DNA from: a virus
Reading direction: 5' to 3' (one strand)
DNA: 40,252 nucleotides
Virus record (IMG/VR): IMGVR_UViG_3300046515_000173
Location: 1 to 40,252 of that record
Positions 31,886 to 40,211 of the stretch are shown in pieces. The notes under the pieces are model-generated. The model saw only the letters and a list, made by a program, of their open reading frames with translations, searched no databases and had not been told where the DNA came from. Each line of letters begins with the position of its first letter. The first letter of the stretch is position 1. The position numbers and the translations under genes are program-made.

Positions 31886-31903
31886 GGCATGCCGGAAACC
31901 GTG

Positions 31904-31931
31904 CCAATAAGCCCTTTTCCAGGCGCGTCAA
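31904..31931 (-). promoter_or_regulatory. tRNA-type promoter driving the attP tRNA half
   Basis: On the minus strand, TTGACG at 31931-31926, a 16-base spacer and TATTGG at 31909-31904. Initiation would fall about 12 bases before the tRNA 5' end at 31885. It is of the form seen at tRNA genes of alphaproteobacteria. The phage appears to supply a promoter to the tRNA it interrupts. Confidence 0.6.
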
Positions 31932-31982
31932 CCAGGTCTTTTGCGGAACAAAGCGGGCCCGAGCGGAACGAAGCGGGACCAA

Positions 31983-32005
31983 GAGTCCCGACATAGTCCC
32001 GACCA
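31983..32005 (+). repeat. Arm-type integrase site, copy 2
   Basis: Exact second copy of 31762-31784 with the same two AGTCCCGAC units (31984-31992 and 31995-32003). It is about 98 bases beyond the attP core. A pair of 15-base GCGGAAC-R-AAGCGGG repeats just upstream (about 31940-31975) adds further structure in this arm. Confidence 0.7.
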
Positions 32006-32042
32006 AATTTGCGCAGGTCATCCGCTTTGCTATGGGCCACCT

Positions 32043-32288
32043 ATGTTGCCCTCGTCGTACTTCTATCTGATCGATATTGAGACCGATCAGCCGCTCGCGA
32101 TCTTCTCGGCAGCGGGGTGCCGCAGCTATTCCGAGCTGCACGCGCTCGAGGCGAGGATCCGTGCCAATCACGATGTCGACGACGTCAACAGCGGCCTCGC
32201 CCTTAGGGACAGCGGCAGCAGGCCTCTGCCGGCAGTCCAGGTGCGCCACGTCCTCCGGCAGCAAGCTCGGCGGTTCCGCAACCTCTAA
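32043..32288 (+). CDS. Hypothetical protein beside attP
   Basis: 81 residues from ATG 32043 (the open frame extends up to 31941 through arm-site DNA, which is not expected to be coding). MLPSSYFYLIDIETDQPLAIFSAAG and a following YSELHALEARIRA have protein-like composition; the C-terminus is basic (RHVLRQQARRFRNL). No family is recognised and no ribosome site is seen, so it may be leaderless. In a prophage it would lie at the end of the element and could be expressed separately. Confidence 0.45.
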   Translation: MLPSSYFYLIDIETDQPLAIFSAAGCRSYSELHALEARIRANHDVDDVNSGLALRDSGSRPLPAVQVRHVLRQQARRFRNL

Positions 32289-32439
32289 TCCCCTCCGCGC
32301 AGCGTTGCGCACAGATCTGCACAACCCTCCCGACCGCCAGCAAGCCGTTTAGTCCGACCGCGACGCTGCGCTGAAAGCCGCAGCCCGCCGTCGCTGGTCT
32401 GATAGTGGCGGGTAGACGCCGCAACCACCTAACATCCCT

Positions 32440-32600
32440 AACAACCTCTATTTTTCAATCGGTTACGCCATAATATATTACTAATGTTGATATAATGAGA
32501 TTATATAGATTGAAGGTAATATTTCGTCGGATAAAATTCGTTGTATTTCAACGATATAAGGTTGGCGGCGCTAGAATATTATGTCTGATTAGAGCGGCGA
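32440..32600. other. AT-rich island, candidate replication origin or regulatory segment
   Basis: A sharply AT-rich stretch in an otherwise very GC-rich genome. It has an inverted pair TTCAATC (32454-32460) and GATTGAA (32508-32514), and an extended -10 element TGATATAAT (32488-32496), but no gene. DNA of this kind melts easily and would suit an origin or a strong promoter region. A further inverted pair, CGAAAACG/CGTTTTCG, lies at 32609-32616 and 32642-32649. Confidence 0.5.
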
Positions 32601-32748
32601 CCTAACCTCGAAAACGGCTGATTTCCGCCATTTTTCCGCGTCGTTTTCGGGCAGATTATGGATATTAGGCGTTTGCGAGGTATGGGGGTGCCTGCCGCCT
32701 GCACGTCCGCCCCTCCCAAATGCACAATTCTCGATGAAGAAGGAGCGA

Positions 32749-32767
32749 GCGAGGCGTGGGGGTGAGC
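32749..32767. other. Candidate cos region (tentative)
   Basis: By P2 synteny cos lies downstream of the leftward Q gene, i.e. in the non-coding 32289-32970. GCGAGGCG followed by GGGGG here resembles, from memory, the GGCGAGGCGGGG start of P2 cos. The match is short and rests only on position and this similarity. Confidence 0.3.
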
Positions 32768-32808
32768 GCGTTGAAGGAGGTCAGAGAGGATAAGCGTTGC
32801 GCCTCGAC

Positions 32809-32895
32809 GTAATTTTGTTGCGTTGAAAAATGCGATGGGCGATTTGTAATTTTATTGCGTGATCGCGGAATAAAACACTGTGCAATTATGTTGCG
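32809..32895 (+). repeat. Three iteron-like 14-bp direct repeats
   Basis: GTAATTTTGTTGCG (32809-32822), GTAATTTTATTGCG (32846-32859) and GCAATTATGTTGCG (32882-32895) start 37 and 36 bases apart, about three and a half helical turns. Regular spacing suggests a protein-binding array, such as terminase cosB sites, initiator iterons or late-activator sites. Confidence 0.65.
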
Positions 32896-32916
32896 CGGCA
32901 CGGCAATCGCGCACGC

Positions 32917-32948
32917 AAAAGGGGCCGAGGATCGCTCCCCAGCCCCTT
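32917..32948 (-). terminator. Intrinsic terminator of the leftward late operon
   Basis: On the minus strand, AAGGGGC and GCCCCTT pair around a 16-base interior that itself has partial GGGGAGC pairing, and the stem is followed by a short T-run (TTTTGCG). It comes about 22 bases after the end of the methyltransferase gene and should end transcription from P-Q. Confidence 0.75.
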
Positions 32949-32970
32949 CGCATCGCCGGTGCGGCGGCAC

Positions 32971-33785
32971 CTAGTTCGTGATGATCACCTCGCCCACGGC
33001 CTTCGCGTTGCCGTTGCCGCCAACGCTGTACGACAGCCGCTCCTCGCGAAAGTCGAAGCCGGCGAATATCCGCCGCACCTCAGGGTGATCATTGAGCGAA
33101 AGCACGAACCGGCCCTGGATCCCGCGCAACAGCTCGGCCATGAGTTCGAACTGGCCCCGGTCGAACATATTGCGCCCATAGTCGATCTCGCTGCCGTAGT
33201 AAGGCGGATCGAGATAGAACAGCGTGCCAGGCCGATCATAGCGCTGGATGAAGTCTGCCCAAGGCAGGCGCTCGATCACGACACCCGTCAGGCGCTCATG
33301 CACAGCCTCGATCATCGGCCCGAGCTTGGTCACGTCGAACCGCGCGGGGGCTTCGACCACCACGCCGAACGTCTTCCCTCTGACCTTCCCCCCAAACGCC
33401 AGGCGCTGCAGATACAAAAACCGGGCCGAACGATGCAGATCGGTGAGTGAGCTCGGCTCTTGGGCAAGTAGCTTCTCGAACCCGGCGCGGCTGCTGATCT
33501 GGAAACGCAGCATGTCGAGGAAGGCGACATAATGGTGCTGGACCACCCGGAAGAACGTCGCAACGTCCTCTGACCAATCGTGATGATCTCGGCTTTGGGG
33601 CGCTGATCGCGGCGCAGGAACACGCCGCCCATCCCCACGAAAACCTCGGCATAGGTGCGATGCTCGATCGTGTTGATGAGCGCCACCAGTCGCTTGGATA
33701 GCTGCCGCTTGCCGCCAATGTACGGCGCAAGTGGTTTGACCGGATCGACCGGCGTGAAAAGGCAATCGGGATTGGACACTGACAT
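32971..33785 (-). pseudogene. Dam-class DNA adenine methyltransferase, disrupted by one-base frameshift
   Basis: The N-terminal part starts at ATG 33785 (VKPLAPYIGGKRQLSKRL, VFVGMGGVFLRR) and the C-terminal part lies in another frame (DWSEDVATFFRVVQHHY to YLDPPYYGSEIDYG and the end EVIITN). The shift is near 33581: adding one base restores a continuous protein of about 270 residues with the two D12 motifs, GGK and DPPY. No slippery sequence is seen. It is either a recent mutation or a sequencing error. It is placed downstream of portal Q, where P2 has only small unassigned genes. Confidence 0.8.
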
Positions 33786-33902
33786 GATCGTTCTCTATTT
33801 GTTCCAGCGCCGAGTCGGCAGGCGGGATGGCCCCGGTGAGGGCCCTGTCGGGATCATGACGAGCGCTGTTCGTCGGACTTGGGGCGTTGGCGCGCCCCGG
33901 TC

Positions 33903-33920
33903 CCCCGCCTTTCGGCGGGG
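33903..33920. other. Strong GNRA-loop hairpin after portal gene
   Basis: On the minus strand, CCCCGCC-GAAA-GGCGGGG, a seven-pair stem with a GAAA tetraloop, six bases after the portal stop. No T-run follows, so it is likely an RNA stability or attenuation element between Q and the methyltransferase gene. The 33786-33926 gap holds no gene. Confidence 0.55.
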
Positions 33921-33926
33921 CGGGGG

Positions 33927-35009
33927 TCAGCGGGTGCCGGCCGGCAGCTTTTGGAAGCCGTTGCCGACTTGGCGGATGATGGTGCCGTCGGTGCAAATGT
34001 AGTCGGCGAAGGCGAGCAAGGGGGCGCGGAACCAATCGTTCATCCGCAGCATGCGGCGTGCGATCGGCATGATCTCGATCTCGTAATAGCCATCGCGCGT
34101 CTCGCTCAGCTTGCCAAAGCCACCATTGTTCTGCGGGATGACGCCGATCAGCTGCGGCGGCGTGCGGTGCGCGGCGAGCATGTCGTCACGGCTGATCGTC
34201 TTCACGCTCGTGAATTCGTCCTTCGCGGTGACGTCAGCGATCGGCATGATCTGGATGCCATCCTTCTTGCCGTTCGGGATATGCACGAACAGGTTCTTGA
34301 AGTTGCCGACACCTTTGGCCTGACCGAGTTTCGACGTGATCGCGTCGGCCGTCTCCTGGTCGGCCAGCGCTTCGCTCAGGTAAAACACGAAGCCGGCATG
34401 CGCGCCGTTGAGGTAGTAGCGGCGGCGGAACAGGGTCGCGTTCTCGGACAGCAAGCCCGACTGCAGCGCCGATAGCCATTCGGGTAGGCCATAGACCTCC
34501 TGAGCGACATCGGGCTGTTGCAGATGGAAAATCCGGCCAACGTCGAATTCGTGGATGTCTCCTACCGGCCCGTTCACGAACCAATATTTGCCTGCTTGCA
34601 ATCCGGCCCGCATGTGCAGCGCCGGGGCGTGGTCAGCGCGTGCTAGGCGCCCAGCGCCGTTCGGGATCCACTCAAGATAGGAATTGCCCATCTGCATGAA
34701 GTCGAGCGCGAATCGCTCGAAAGCCTCTGACCCCAGCCATTGCGACGGCACCTGCTGCGCGACCAACATGTTGACCTTCAGGGCTACGGCGCTCCGATGA
34801 TATGGGCTCATGTTGAAGGTCTGGGCGAGCCGACCCATGGGCAGGGGCGGTTCGTACCAGCGGCCATTGTGCCACATCTCGAAATACTGCCCCAGCTCGC
34901 GCCGATCGAGCACGCCCTCCGGATCTCCGAAACTGAATGCGGCAGCCGTGACACCGGCAGGAGCTGCAGGCGAATTTCCCGCGACGGGAACGATGTCGGT
35001 TTGGGTCAT
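33927..35009 (-). CDS. Q: Portal protein Q (PBSX/P2 family)
   Basis: 360 residues (P2 gpQ 344). FSFGDPEGVLDRRELGQYFE and WYEPPLPMGRLAQTFNMSPYHRSA are typical of the P2/PBSX-type portal, with the later SPYHRSAV-KVNML, FMQMGNSYLEWIPN and RTPPQLIGVIPQNNGGFG. It forms the portal ring at a capsid vertex. ATG 35009 follows AGGA. P ends 11 bases upstream on the same strand, so P and Q are transcribed together leftward as in P2. Confidence 0.95.
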   Translation of the reverse strand: MTQTDIVPVAGNSPAAPAGVTAAAFSFGDPEGVLDRRELGQYFEMWHNGRWYEPPLPMGRLAQTFNMSPYHRSAVALKVNMLVAQQVPSQWLGSEAFERFALDFMQMGNSYLEWIPNGAGRLARADHAPALHMRAGLQAGKYWFVNGPVGDIHEFDVGRIFHLQQPDVAQEVYGLPEWLSALQSGLLSENATLFRRRYYLNGAHAGFVFYLSEALADQETADAITSKLGQAKGVGNFKNLFVHIPNGKKDGIQIMPIADVTAKDEFTSVKTISRDDMLAAHRTPPQLIGVIPQNNGGFGKLSETRDGYYEIEIMPIARRMLRMNDWFRAPLLAFADYICTDGTIIRQVGNGFQKLPAGTR

Positions 35010-35020
35010 AAAGGGTCCTG

Positions 35021-36925
35021 TCAGTCGAAAAATACGACGCGGCCGCCGACGGCCTGGCTTGAGCTGCCGGCGGCTAGTGGTTCGTTGGAAAGGGCGTGGA
35101 GGAGCGCGAAGGCCAAATCGGCATGCCCGACCTCGCCGTTGCGCTTGGCGATGTAGGTGACGCCCTTCTTGCTCCCGGTCAGCGCCGGGCGAATCGCCAT
35201 CAGCGCCGCCATGAGGTCCGACCAGCCCGCGTCGAACTCGATGCGGTGGTTGCGGAAGACGTTCTGCGCCTTCACCACCATGGCGGTCTTGCTGGCCACC
35301 GAATATTCGATCTTGCGCGCCGTGGGGAACCAGTTCTTCACCAACTCCCACACCGCCAAGCCATGGCCCGTCGTGTCGATCGCGATGTCGGTCACCCGGT
35401 ATCGCGCCGCAACCTGCTTGATGAAGTCCGCCTGGGCAGCAAAATCGCGCCCGTTGAGCCGCCACTTTTCGAGCACCCGGAACTTGCCCACTCCGGCCTG
35501 ATCGGGCGGGGCAACGACAACGAGGGCGGCATCGTCGCGGCCCTGCTTGTTAGGGTCGTAACCGATCCAGACCGGCCGATCCCCGAACGGCCGCCCGCCC
35601 GCGAGCTCTATCAGCGCTGGCTTAAAGTCGCGCCAGACGTGGAAGCTGTTGACCCTGGCCGACGAGACCAGGGAGTAGGGGAAGCTGCTCTCGGAATCGT
35701 CGACGTCCTCGCATTCGAAAAGGTTGCGGAACGCGTCGGCCGCGTAGTCGAGCATCAGCTGTGCGACGTTGACCAGCTTGCGTAGGCCCATCTCGACGGC
35801 GTCGTGGATGGTGAGCACGTGCTGCCAACTGCCGTCGGGCATGATCGCGCCGCGCCGCAGGTTCTTCAGGCTGATGTCGAACGGCTTTTGCTCGCCCTTC
35901 GGCCGTCCGAGGTTCCACGCCTCGCCCGCCCACCATGCGTAGCTCTCGTGCGTCTTGGTCGATGGCGTCGAGAAATACGTCTTCTTGTAGATCTCGTGCG
36001 TGGCCATGCCGCTGGCCACTCGGTTGAGTTCCTCGAACCCGTGCACCCACGCGTATTCGTCGAAATAGAAATCGCCGCTCTCGCCCTGGGCGGTCGCGCT
36101 ATTGGTCGACAGGAAGTAAAAACCCACCGTGTCGAGCGAAATGGGCTTATTCTCGCTCTCCTCGTCCACCGGATACTGCCCGGTGAAGTCCAATTCGATG
36201 ATCTTGCCCTTGAGTTCGACGCCGGTGACGCGGCGCACCCAATTGACGATCTCGCGGCGGAACTTGAGCGCCTGGCGCTCGGAGGCTGACAGGAAGATCT
36301 GGTTGCGCGGCTGTTCGCCGTTGAGCACGGCCTCGGCGATCTTCGCCAGCGCCTCGCGGGCGAAATACCACGTCGCGCCCACCTGACGGCTTTTGCGGAT
36401 CTTGCGGGTGCGCTGCTCGCGCTGTTCCCACCACAGTTCCTGGTATTCGAAATTGCGGGCATGGAAGTCGTCGAGCAGGTCCTGCCACTGTTCGAGCGTG
36501 ATGTGGTTCTTGCGCTTATCGGCCCGCTTGGCCTTGGCCTCGTCGTTGTTCCGGTTCTCGATTCTCGGGTTGAGATCGCCCTCACGACCGCTCTTGTCGT
36601 ACTTGCGGATCCGCGCGGTGCGCTCGAGCTGGCGGGTCAGGAAGTCGACCCGCTTCATATCGCCTTCGGTGAAGGGTTCCTTGTCGAGCAGGTTGGCGAT
36701 CTTCACCTCGAGGCGATCCTCGATCACCGCAACAGCGGGATCCGTCTCCCACCCATCCCGGCGCGACCAGCTGGCCACCGTGTTGTATTTGATCCCGATC
36801 TCTTTCGCGATCTCGGTAAGCGGCCACCCGCGCCAGAACAGCGACCGCGCCTCGCGCCGCAACGCGCGGCCCACCTGCCGGCTGATCGCGGCTTCGTCTT
36901 CTGGTGTGGTGGTGGCGGTGGGCAT
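35021..36925 (-). CDS. P: Large terminase subunit P (ATPase/nuclease)
   Basis: 634 residues from ATG 36925 (P2 gpP 590); an open frame runs further up to 37060, but that part overlaps the promoter region. An HTH lies at the N-terminus (WPLTEIAKEIGIKYNTVASWSRRDGW). The packaging ATPase shows a Walker A variant in KSRQVGATWYFAREAL and a Walker B in DFYFDEYAW; the SAT motif NSATAQG follows. The C-terminal nuclease shows WIGYDPNKQGRDDAA and AIDTTGHG. It packages DNA from cos with small subunit M. Confidence 0.95.
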   Translation of the reverse strand: MPTATTTPEDEAAISRQVGRALRREARSLFWRGWPLTEIAKEIGIKYNTVASWSRRDGWETDPAVAVIEDRLEVKIANLLDKEPFTEGDMKRVDFLTRQLERTARIRKYDKSGREGDLNPRIENRNNDEAKAKRADKRKNHITLEQWQDLLDDFHARNFEYQELWWEQREQRTRKIRKSRQVGATWYFAREALAKIAEAVLNGEQPRNQIFLSASERQALKFRREIVNWVRRVTGVELKGKIIELDFTGQYPVDEESENKPISLDTVGFYFLSTNSATAQGESGDFYFDEYAWVHGFEELNRVASGMATHEIYKKTYFSTPSTKTHESYAWWAGEAWNLGRPKGEQKPFDISLKNLRRGAIMPDGSWQHVLTIHDAVEMGLRKLVNVAQLMLDYAADAFRNLFECEDVDDSESSFPYSLVSSARVNSFHVWRDFKPALIELAGGRPFGDRPVWIGYDPNKQGRDDAALVVVAPPDQAGVGKFRVLEKWRLNGRDFAAQADFIKQVAARYRVTDIAIDTTGHGLAVWELVKNWFPTARKIEYSVASKTAMVVKAQNVFRNHRIEFDAGWSDLMAALMAIRPALTGSKKGVTYIAKRNGEVGHADLAFALLHALSNEPLAAGSSSQAVGGRVVFFD

Positions 36926-37107
36926 GGCCCAGCCATGCACCGCGATAGCCCCCCTCTGGCGATGGCCTGCGCTGGTGAACGCCAGCGTTACCGCGCCCGC
37001 GCGTTGCAAGATGGACCGCGCTCGGGCCTGAAGACGCCATGAGACACCGGGCGTTCGCAACCGCCCCTCTTGCCTAACGCACCAGGACCGAAAGCGGAGC
37101 CCAACCC
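36926..37107. promoter_or_regulatory. Divergent late promoter region between P and O
   Basis: 182 bases with no gene separate leftward P-Q and rightward O-N-M. Two hairpins are visible, CGCTGG/CCAGCG (36970-36987) and GGGCG/CGCCC (37049-37066). The P2 Ogr site consensus TGT-N12-ACA does not occur (no TGT at all), so this activator must read a different sequence. GAAAGCGGAG precedes the O start. Confidence 0.6.
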
Positions 37108-37950
37108 ATGAAGACCAAGCCCTTCCTCCTCGCCACCGCAGGCTCGACGGTCGACGGCCGCGACATCGACGACAAGTTCCTCAAGGAAATGGCCAGCAGC
37201 TACAATCCGAAGACTTATGGTGCCCGCCTCAACATCGAACACATTCGCGGGGCCACCGGGCAGGCACCGTTTCGGGCCTTCGGCGATGTACTCGAGCTGT
37301 CGACCGCCGAGGTCGACGTGGACTTCAACGGCAAGACGGAAAAGCGCCTCGGCCTGTTCGGAACCTTCGACATCACGGAGGAGGCCAAGTCGCTCAACGA
37401 CGCCAGCCAGAAGGTCTACCCGTCAATCGAGATCGAACCCAACTTCGGCGGCAAGGGCTTCGCTTACCTCATGGGCTGCGCGCTCACCGACAGCCCCGCT
37501 TCGATCGCCACTGAGCGCCTGCAGTTCAATCGGCAGATGCCAGGCACCATCAACCTCTCGCGCGACGAATCGGCGGCGCTCGAATTCGCGGAAGCCGGCG
37601 GCGGTGACGCTGGCGACAACTTCCTGACGAAGCTTGGTGCGATGATCGATGGTGCTTTCGCGAAGTTCACTGGCGCGAAGACGGAAGAAAAGCCGGCTGC
37701 AAAGGAGGATCCCAAGGACCCGCCGGCGCAGGGCTTCGACTTCAACGCCCTCAAAGAACTGTTCACCACGCATGGCACGACGATCGCGAACGAGATCGGC
37801 GCTATGCGAACCGAGTTCCGTGGCGAGATCGACGGCCTCGGCGTGAAGTTCGCCAAGCTGGAAAAGGAGCAGGAGAAAACGCCTGCCGATCACTTCCAGA
37901 AGCGCCCTGCCTCGGACGGCGGTGCCGGCAACTACGCCGGTATTTTCTAA
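37108..37950 (+). CDS. O: Capsid scaffold/maturation protease O
   Basis: 280 residues (P2 gpO 284). LLATAGSTVDGRDIDDKFL, YNPKTYGARLNIEHIRG and QKVYPSIEIEPNF carry the P2 gpO protease triad (an Asp, the His of EHIRG and the Ser of VYPS). The C-terminal part is a helical scaffold. It scaffolds the procapsid and cleaves N, O and L, and itself. First gene of the rightward head operon. Confidence 0.95.
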   Translation: MKTKPFLLATAGSTVDGRDIDDKFLKEMASSYNPKTYGARLNIEHIRGATGQAPFRAFGDVLELSTAEVDVDFNGKTEKRLGLFGTFDITEEAKSLNDASQKVYPSIEIEPNFGGKGFAYLMGCALTDSPASIATERLQFNRQMPGTINLSRDESAALEFAEAGGGDAGDNFLTKLGAMIDGAFAKFTGAKTEEKPAAKEDPKDPPAQGFDFNALKELFTTHGTTIANEIGAMRTEFRGEIDGLGVKFAKLEKEQEKTPADHFQKRPASDGGAGNYAGIF

Positions 37951-38001
37951 GCCCTTCCCTTCTACCCGCCGCCCCGCACCACTCATCACAGGACCATCAT
38001 C

Positions 38002-39099
38002 ATGGGTTACAATCTTTCCGATCGCGGCCGCCGGGCACTGGACGGTCTCTTCACGGCCATCGGCCAGGCCAACGGCGCGCGCGACGTAAGTCGCGACTTC
38101 GCCCTGGCTCCCAACAGCGAGCAGCGCCTCGAGGATCTGCAGCGCGAACAGGTCGGCTTCCTCGAGCGCATCAACGTCATCGGCGTGCGCGATCTGATTG
38201 GTCAGGTTATCGGCATGGGCGCCAACAACATGATTGCGAGCCGCCGTTCGCGCGTCAACATGCCGCGCCGCCCGCAGTATGTCGGCCGCCTGCAGGACCG
38301 CCAGTTCCAGCTCTACAGCACGCTGTTCGACAGCTGGTTGCCGTGGGAACTGGTCGACGCCTGGTCGAAGTTCCCGGACTTCGCACAGCGCTACGCCAAG
38401 CATGTCGCCACCTCGGTTGCACTCAGCCGCATCATGGTGGGCTGGCACGGCACGACCGCCGCTGCCGACACCGATCCCACGGCCCATCCGCAGGGCGAGG
38501 ACGTCAACATCGGTTGGTTGCAGAAGCTGCGCCTCGAGAAGGCAGACCACGTCATGGGCCGCGCCACCGTCACTGCCGGCGGCGTCACCACGGCGACCGG
38601 CGCGGCCGCGCCGATCTACATTGGCGCCGGGTCGGACCACGAGGACGGCGACTACAAGAACATCGACGCGCTCGCCTACGACCTGATCGCCGGCATGCCC
38701 AGCTGGGCCCGCAGTTCGACCGATCACGTCGTTGTCGTCAGCCAGGACCTAGTCGACGAGAAGTACTTCCCGATGGTCAACCGTCCGCTCGCGGACACGA
38801 TCGACGGAGGCAGGTCGACCAGCGACGATACGGTGTCGGACATCGTCATGTCGGCGCGTCAGATTGGCGGACGTCCGGCGGCCATCGTGCCCTTCTTCCC
38901 GGAAGGCACCATGCTGGTTACCCCTCTCAAGAACCTGTCGATCTACTACCAGGAAAGCTCGCGCCGCCGGTACATCAAGGATGAGCCGGAAAACATGGCC
39001 AGCCTCGTCGACTACAACTCAGTCAACGAAGGCTACGTGTTCGAGGACACCGATTTCGCGGTGATGGCCGAGAACATCACCTTCGGCGCGCGCCCGTAA
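38002..39099 (+). CDS. N: Major capsid protein N
   Basis: 365 residues (P2 gpN 357). QRLEDLQREQVGFLERINVIGVRDLIGQVIGMG and RRPQYVGRLQDRQFQLYSTLFDSWLPWELVDAW, with FAQRYAKHVATSVALSRIMVGWHG, are typical of the P2 capsid family (HK97 fold). The N-terminal 30 residues (LTAIGQAN region) are probably removed by gpO. Gene lies 51 bases after O, with AGGA before ATG. Confidence 0.95.
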   Translation: MGYNLSDRGRRALDGLFTAIGQANGARDVSRDFALAPNSEQRLEDLQREQVGFLERINVIGVRDLIGQVIGMGANNMIASRRSRVNMPRRPQYVGRLQDRQFQLYSTLFDSWLPWELVDAWSKFPDFAQRYAKHVATSVALSRIMVGWHGTTAAADTDPTAHPQGEDVNIGWLQKLRLEKADHVMGRATVTAGGVTTATGAAAPIYIGAGSDHEDGDYKNIDALAYDLIAGMPSWARSSTDHVVVVSQDLVDEKYFPMVNRPLADTIDGGRSTSDDTVSDIVMSARQIGGRPAAIVPFFPEGTMLVTPLKNLSIYYQESSRRRYIKDEPENMASLVDYNSVNEGYVFEDTDFAVMAENITFGARP

Positions 39100-39159
39100 T
39101 ACCGAGGGCGTTGAGGGCGGCCCCTGGCATCCGGGCCGGGCCGTCCGAGCCAATAGAGA

Positions 39160-39182
39160 GGGGGTTGCGTTGACGCTCCCCC
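39160..39182. other. Hairpin between capsid and terminase small subunit
   Basis: GGGGG (39160-39164) and CCCCC (39178-39182), with inner GCG/CGC and a TTGA loop, form a stable stem in the 129-base N-M gap. There is no T-run. As with the hairpin after FII, it follows a highly expressed structural gene, which suggests a partial terminator or mRNA 3'-end stabiliser. Confidence 0.55.
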
Positions 39183-39228
39183 GCCCGCCGCCGGATCGAG
39201 CGGGCACCCACTCATAGGAGAGCCCCGC

Positions 39229-40017
39229 ATGGTCAGCCCCTTTCGACGTCACCAGCAGATGGTTCGCGGCCTCAAGAGCGCCGGTCCCAACCACATCAGC
39301 CACCGCAACGCGGCAGTTGCGCCCGAACCTGAAACGACCACCGCCACCGGGCAGGAATACGCTGCCCTGCGAGTGCTCTTGCACGACAACCTGCGCGTCC
39401 TCACAGACACGGCGTCAATCGAGGCGCGCAACCCGATGAAGGCCGAATTCGCCCAGGCGTTCTCGCCCTGGCTCGAAGGTGTGCTGCAGGCCGGCGAGCT
39501 GGGCAACGCGGTGCAGGACGAAATCCTCGTGACCAACATGGTCTGGGCGCTCGACTATGGCGATTTCGATTACGCGCTACGCCTCGGGGCCCACGCGCTG
39601 AAATTCAATCTCGTCCTGCCGGAGCGTTACAACCGAACCGTGGCCTGCTTCCTTGCCGAAGACATGGCCACCGTATCGCTCGCTCAGCAGGACAAGGTGA
39701 CGCTCGAGCAGCTCCTGCAGGTGCTCGCCCTGGTCGAGGGCGCGGACATGCCCGACCCGGCCAAGGCCAAGGTGCATAAGGCGATCGGCCGCGCCTACCG
39801 CCGCAAGGCCGATGCGTTCGACGCTTCAGCCGACAACGCCCCGGCCGGCGGCAAGGCGGCGTTCGCCACCGAAGCGCTGACCCACCTGCAACGCGCGCGC
39901 CAGCTCGACAACAACAGCGGCGTGAAGACGGACATTAAGAACTTGGAGGCGCTGCTGAAAAAGCTCTCCGAAACCGAGCCCAACGGCGACCAGTCCCAAC
40001 CCAGCGGAGATCCGTAA
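39229..40017 (+). CDS. M: Terminase small subunit M
   Basis: 262 residues (P2 gpM 247). MVSPFRRHQQMVRG and the PFRRH start are typical of P2 gpM; MVWALDYGDFDYALRLGAHALKF and LPERYNRTVACFLAEDMA also fit. It recognises cos and works with gpP. AGGAGAG precedes ATG 39229. Its stop overlaps the ATG of the next gene (TAATG). Confidence 0.94.
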   Translation: MVSPFRRHQQMVRGLKSAGPNHISHRNAAVAPEPETTTATGQEYAALRVLLHDNLRVLTDTASIEARNPMKAEFAQAFSPWLEGVLQAGELGNAVQDEILVTNMVWALDYGDFDYALRLGAHALKFNLVLPERYNRTVACFLAEDMATVSLAQQDKVTLEQLLQVLALVEGADMPDPAKAKVHKAIGRAYRRKADAFDASADNAPAGGKAAFATEALTHLQRARQLDNNSGVKTDIKNLEALLKKLSETEPNGDQSQPSGDP

Positions 40018-40211
40018 TGTCCCGACGAAACTACCCATTCGGCTTTGTCCGCGCCCTGCTCGGGGCCCTGACCTGTCTCGCCATGCCGGCGCTCGCGCTC
40101 GCCATCGTCGTCATGGAAACTATCGCCTTCCCCTTCATCTGCCCGGCCGCGCACCAATACCAGGCGCACCCCCGGTCGATCTTCCAGACCCGGCGCGCCG
40201 GCCTCGCCTGA
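40017..40211 (+). CDS. Small membrane protein between M and L, crosses the contig junction
   Basis: 64 residues. One hydrophobic stretch (about 13-37, RALLGALTCLAMPALALAIVVMETIAFPF) and a polar C-terminus. No family is recognised. On the circle it lies between M and L (which starts at 206, equal to 40331). The stop at 40209-40211 corresponds to 84-86 in the left copy. It has no P2 counterpart in this position. Start ATG overlaps the M stop. Confidence 0.6.
   Translation: MSRRNYPFGFVRALLGALTCLAMPALALAIVVMETIAFPFICPAAHQYQAHPRSIFQTRRAGLA

Noticed and set aside
32680-32763. Very short rightward frame beginning MGVPAACTSA
   Set aside because: 27 codons, no family or ribosome site, inside the presumed cos region.
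32665-32970. Leftward 101-codon frame in the non-coding segment
   Set aside because: It runs through the terminator and the three 14-bp repeats, and its sequence looks random; no ribosome site.
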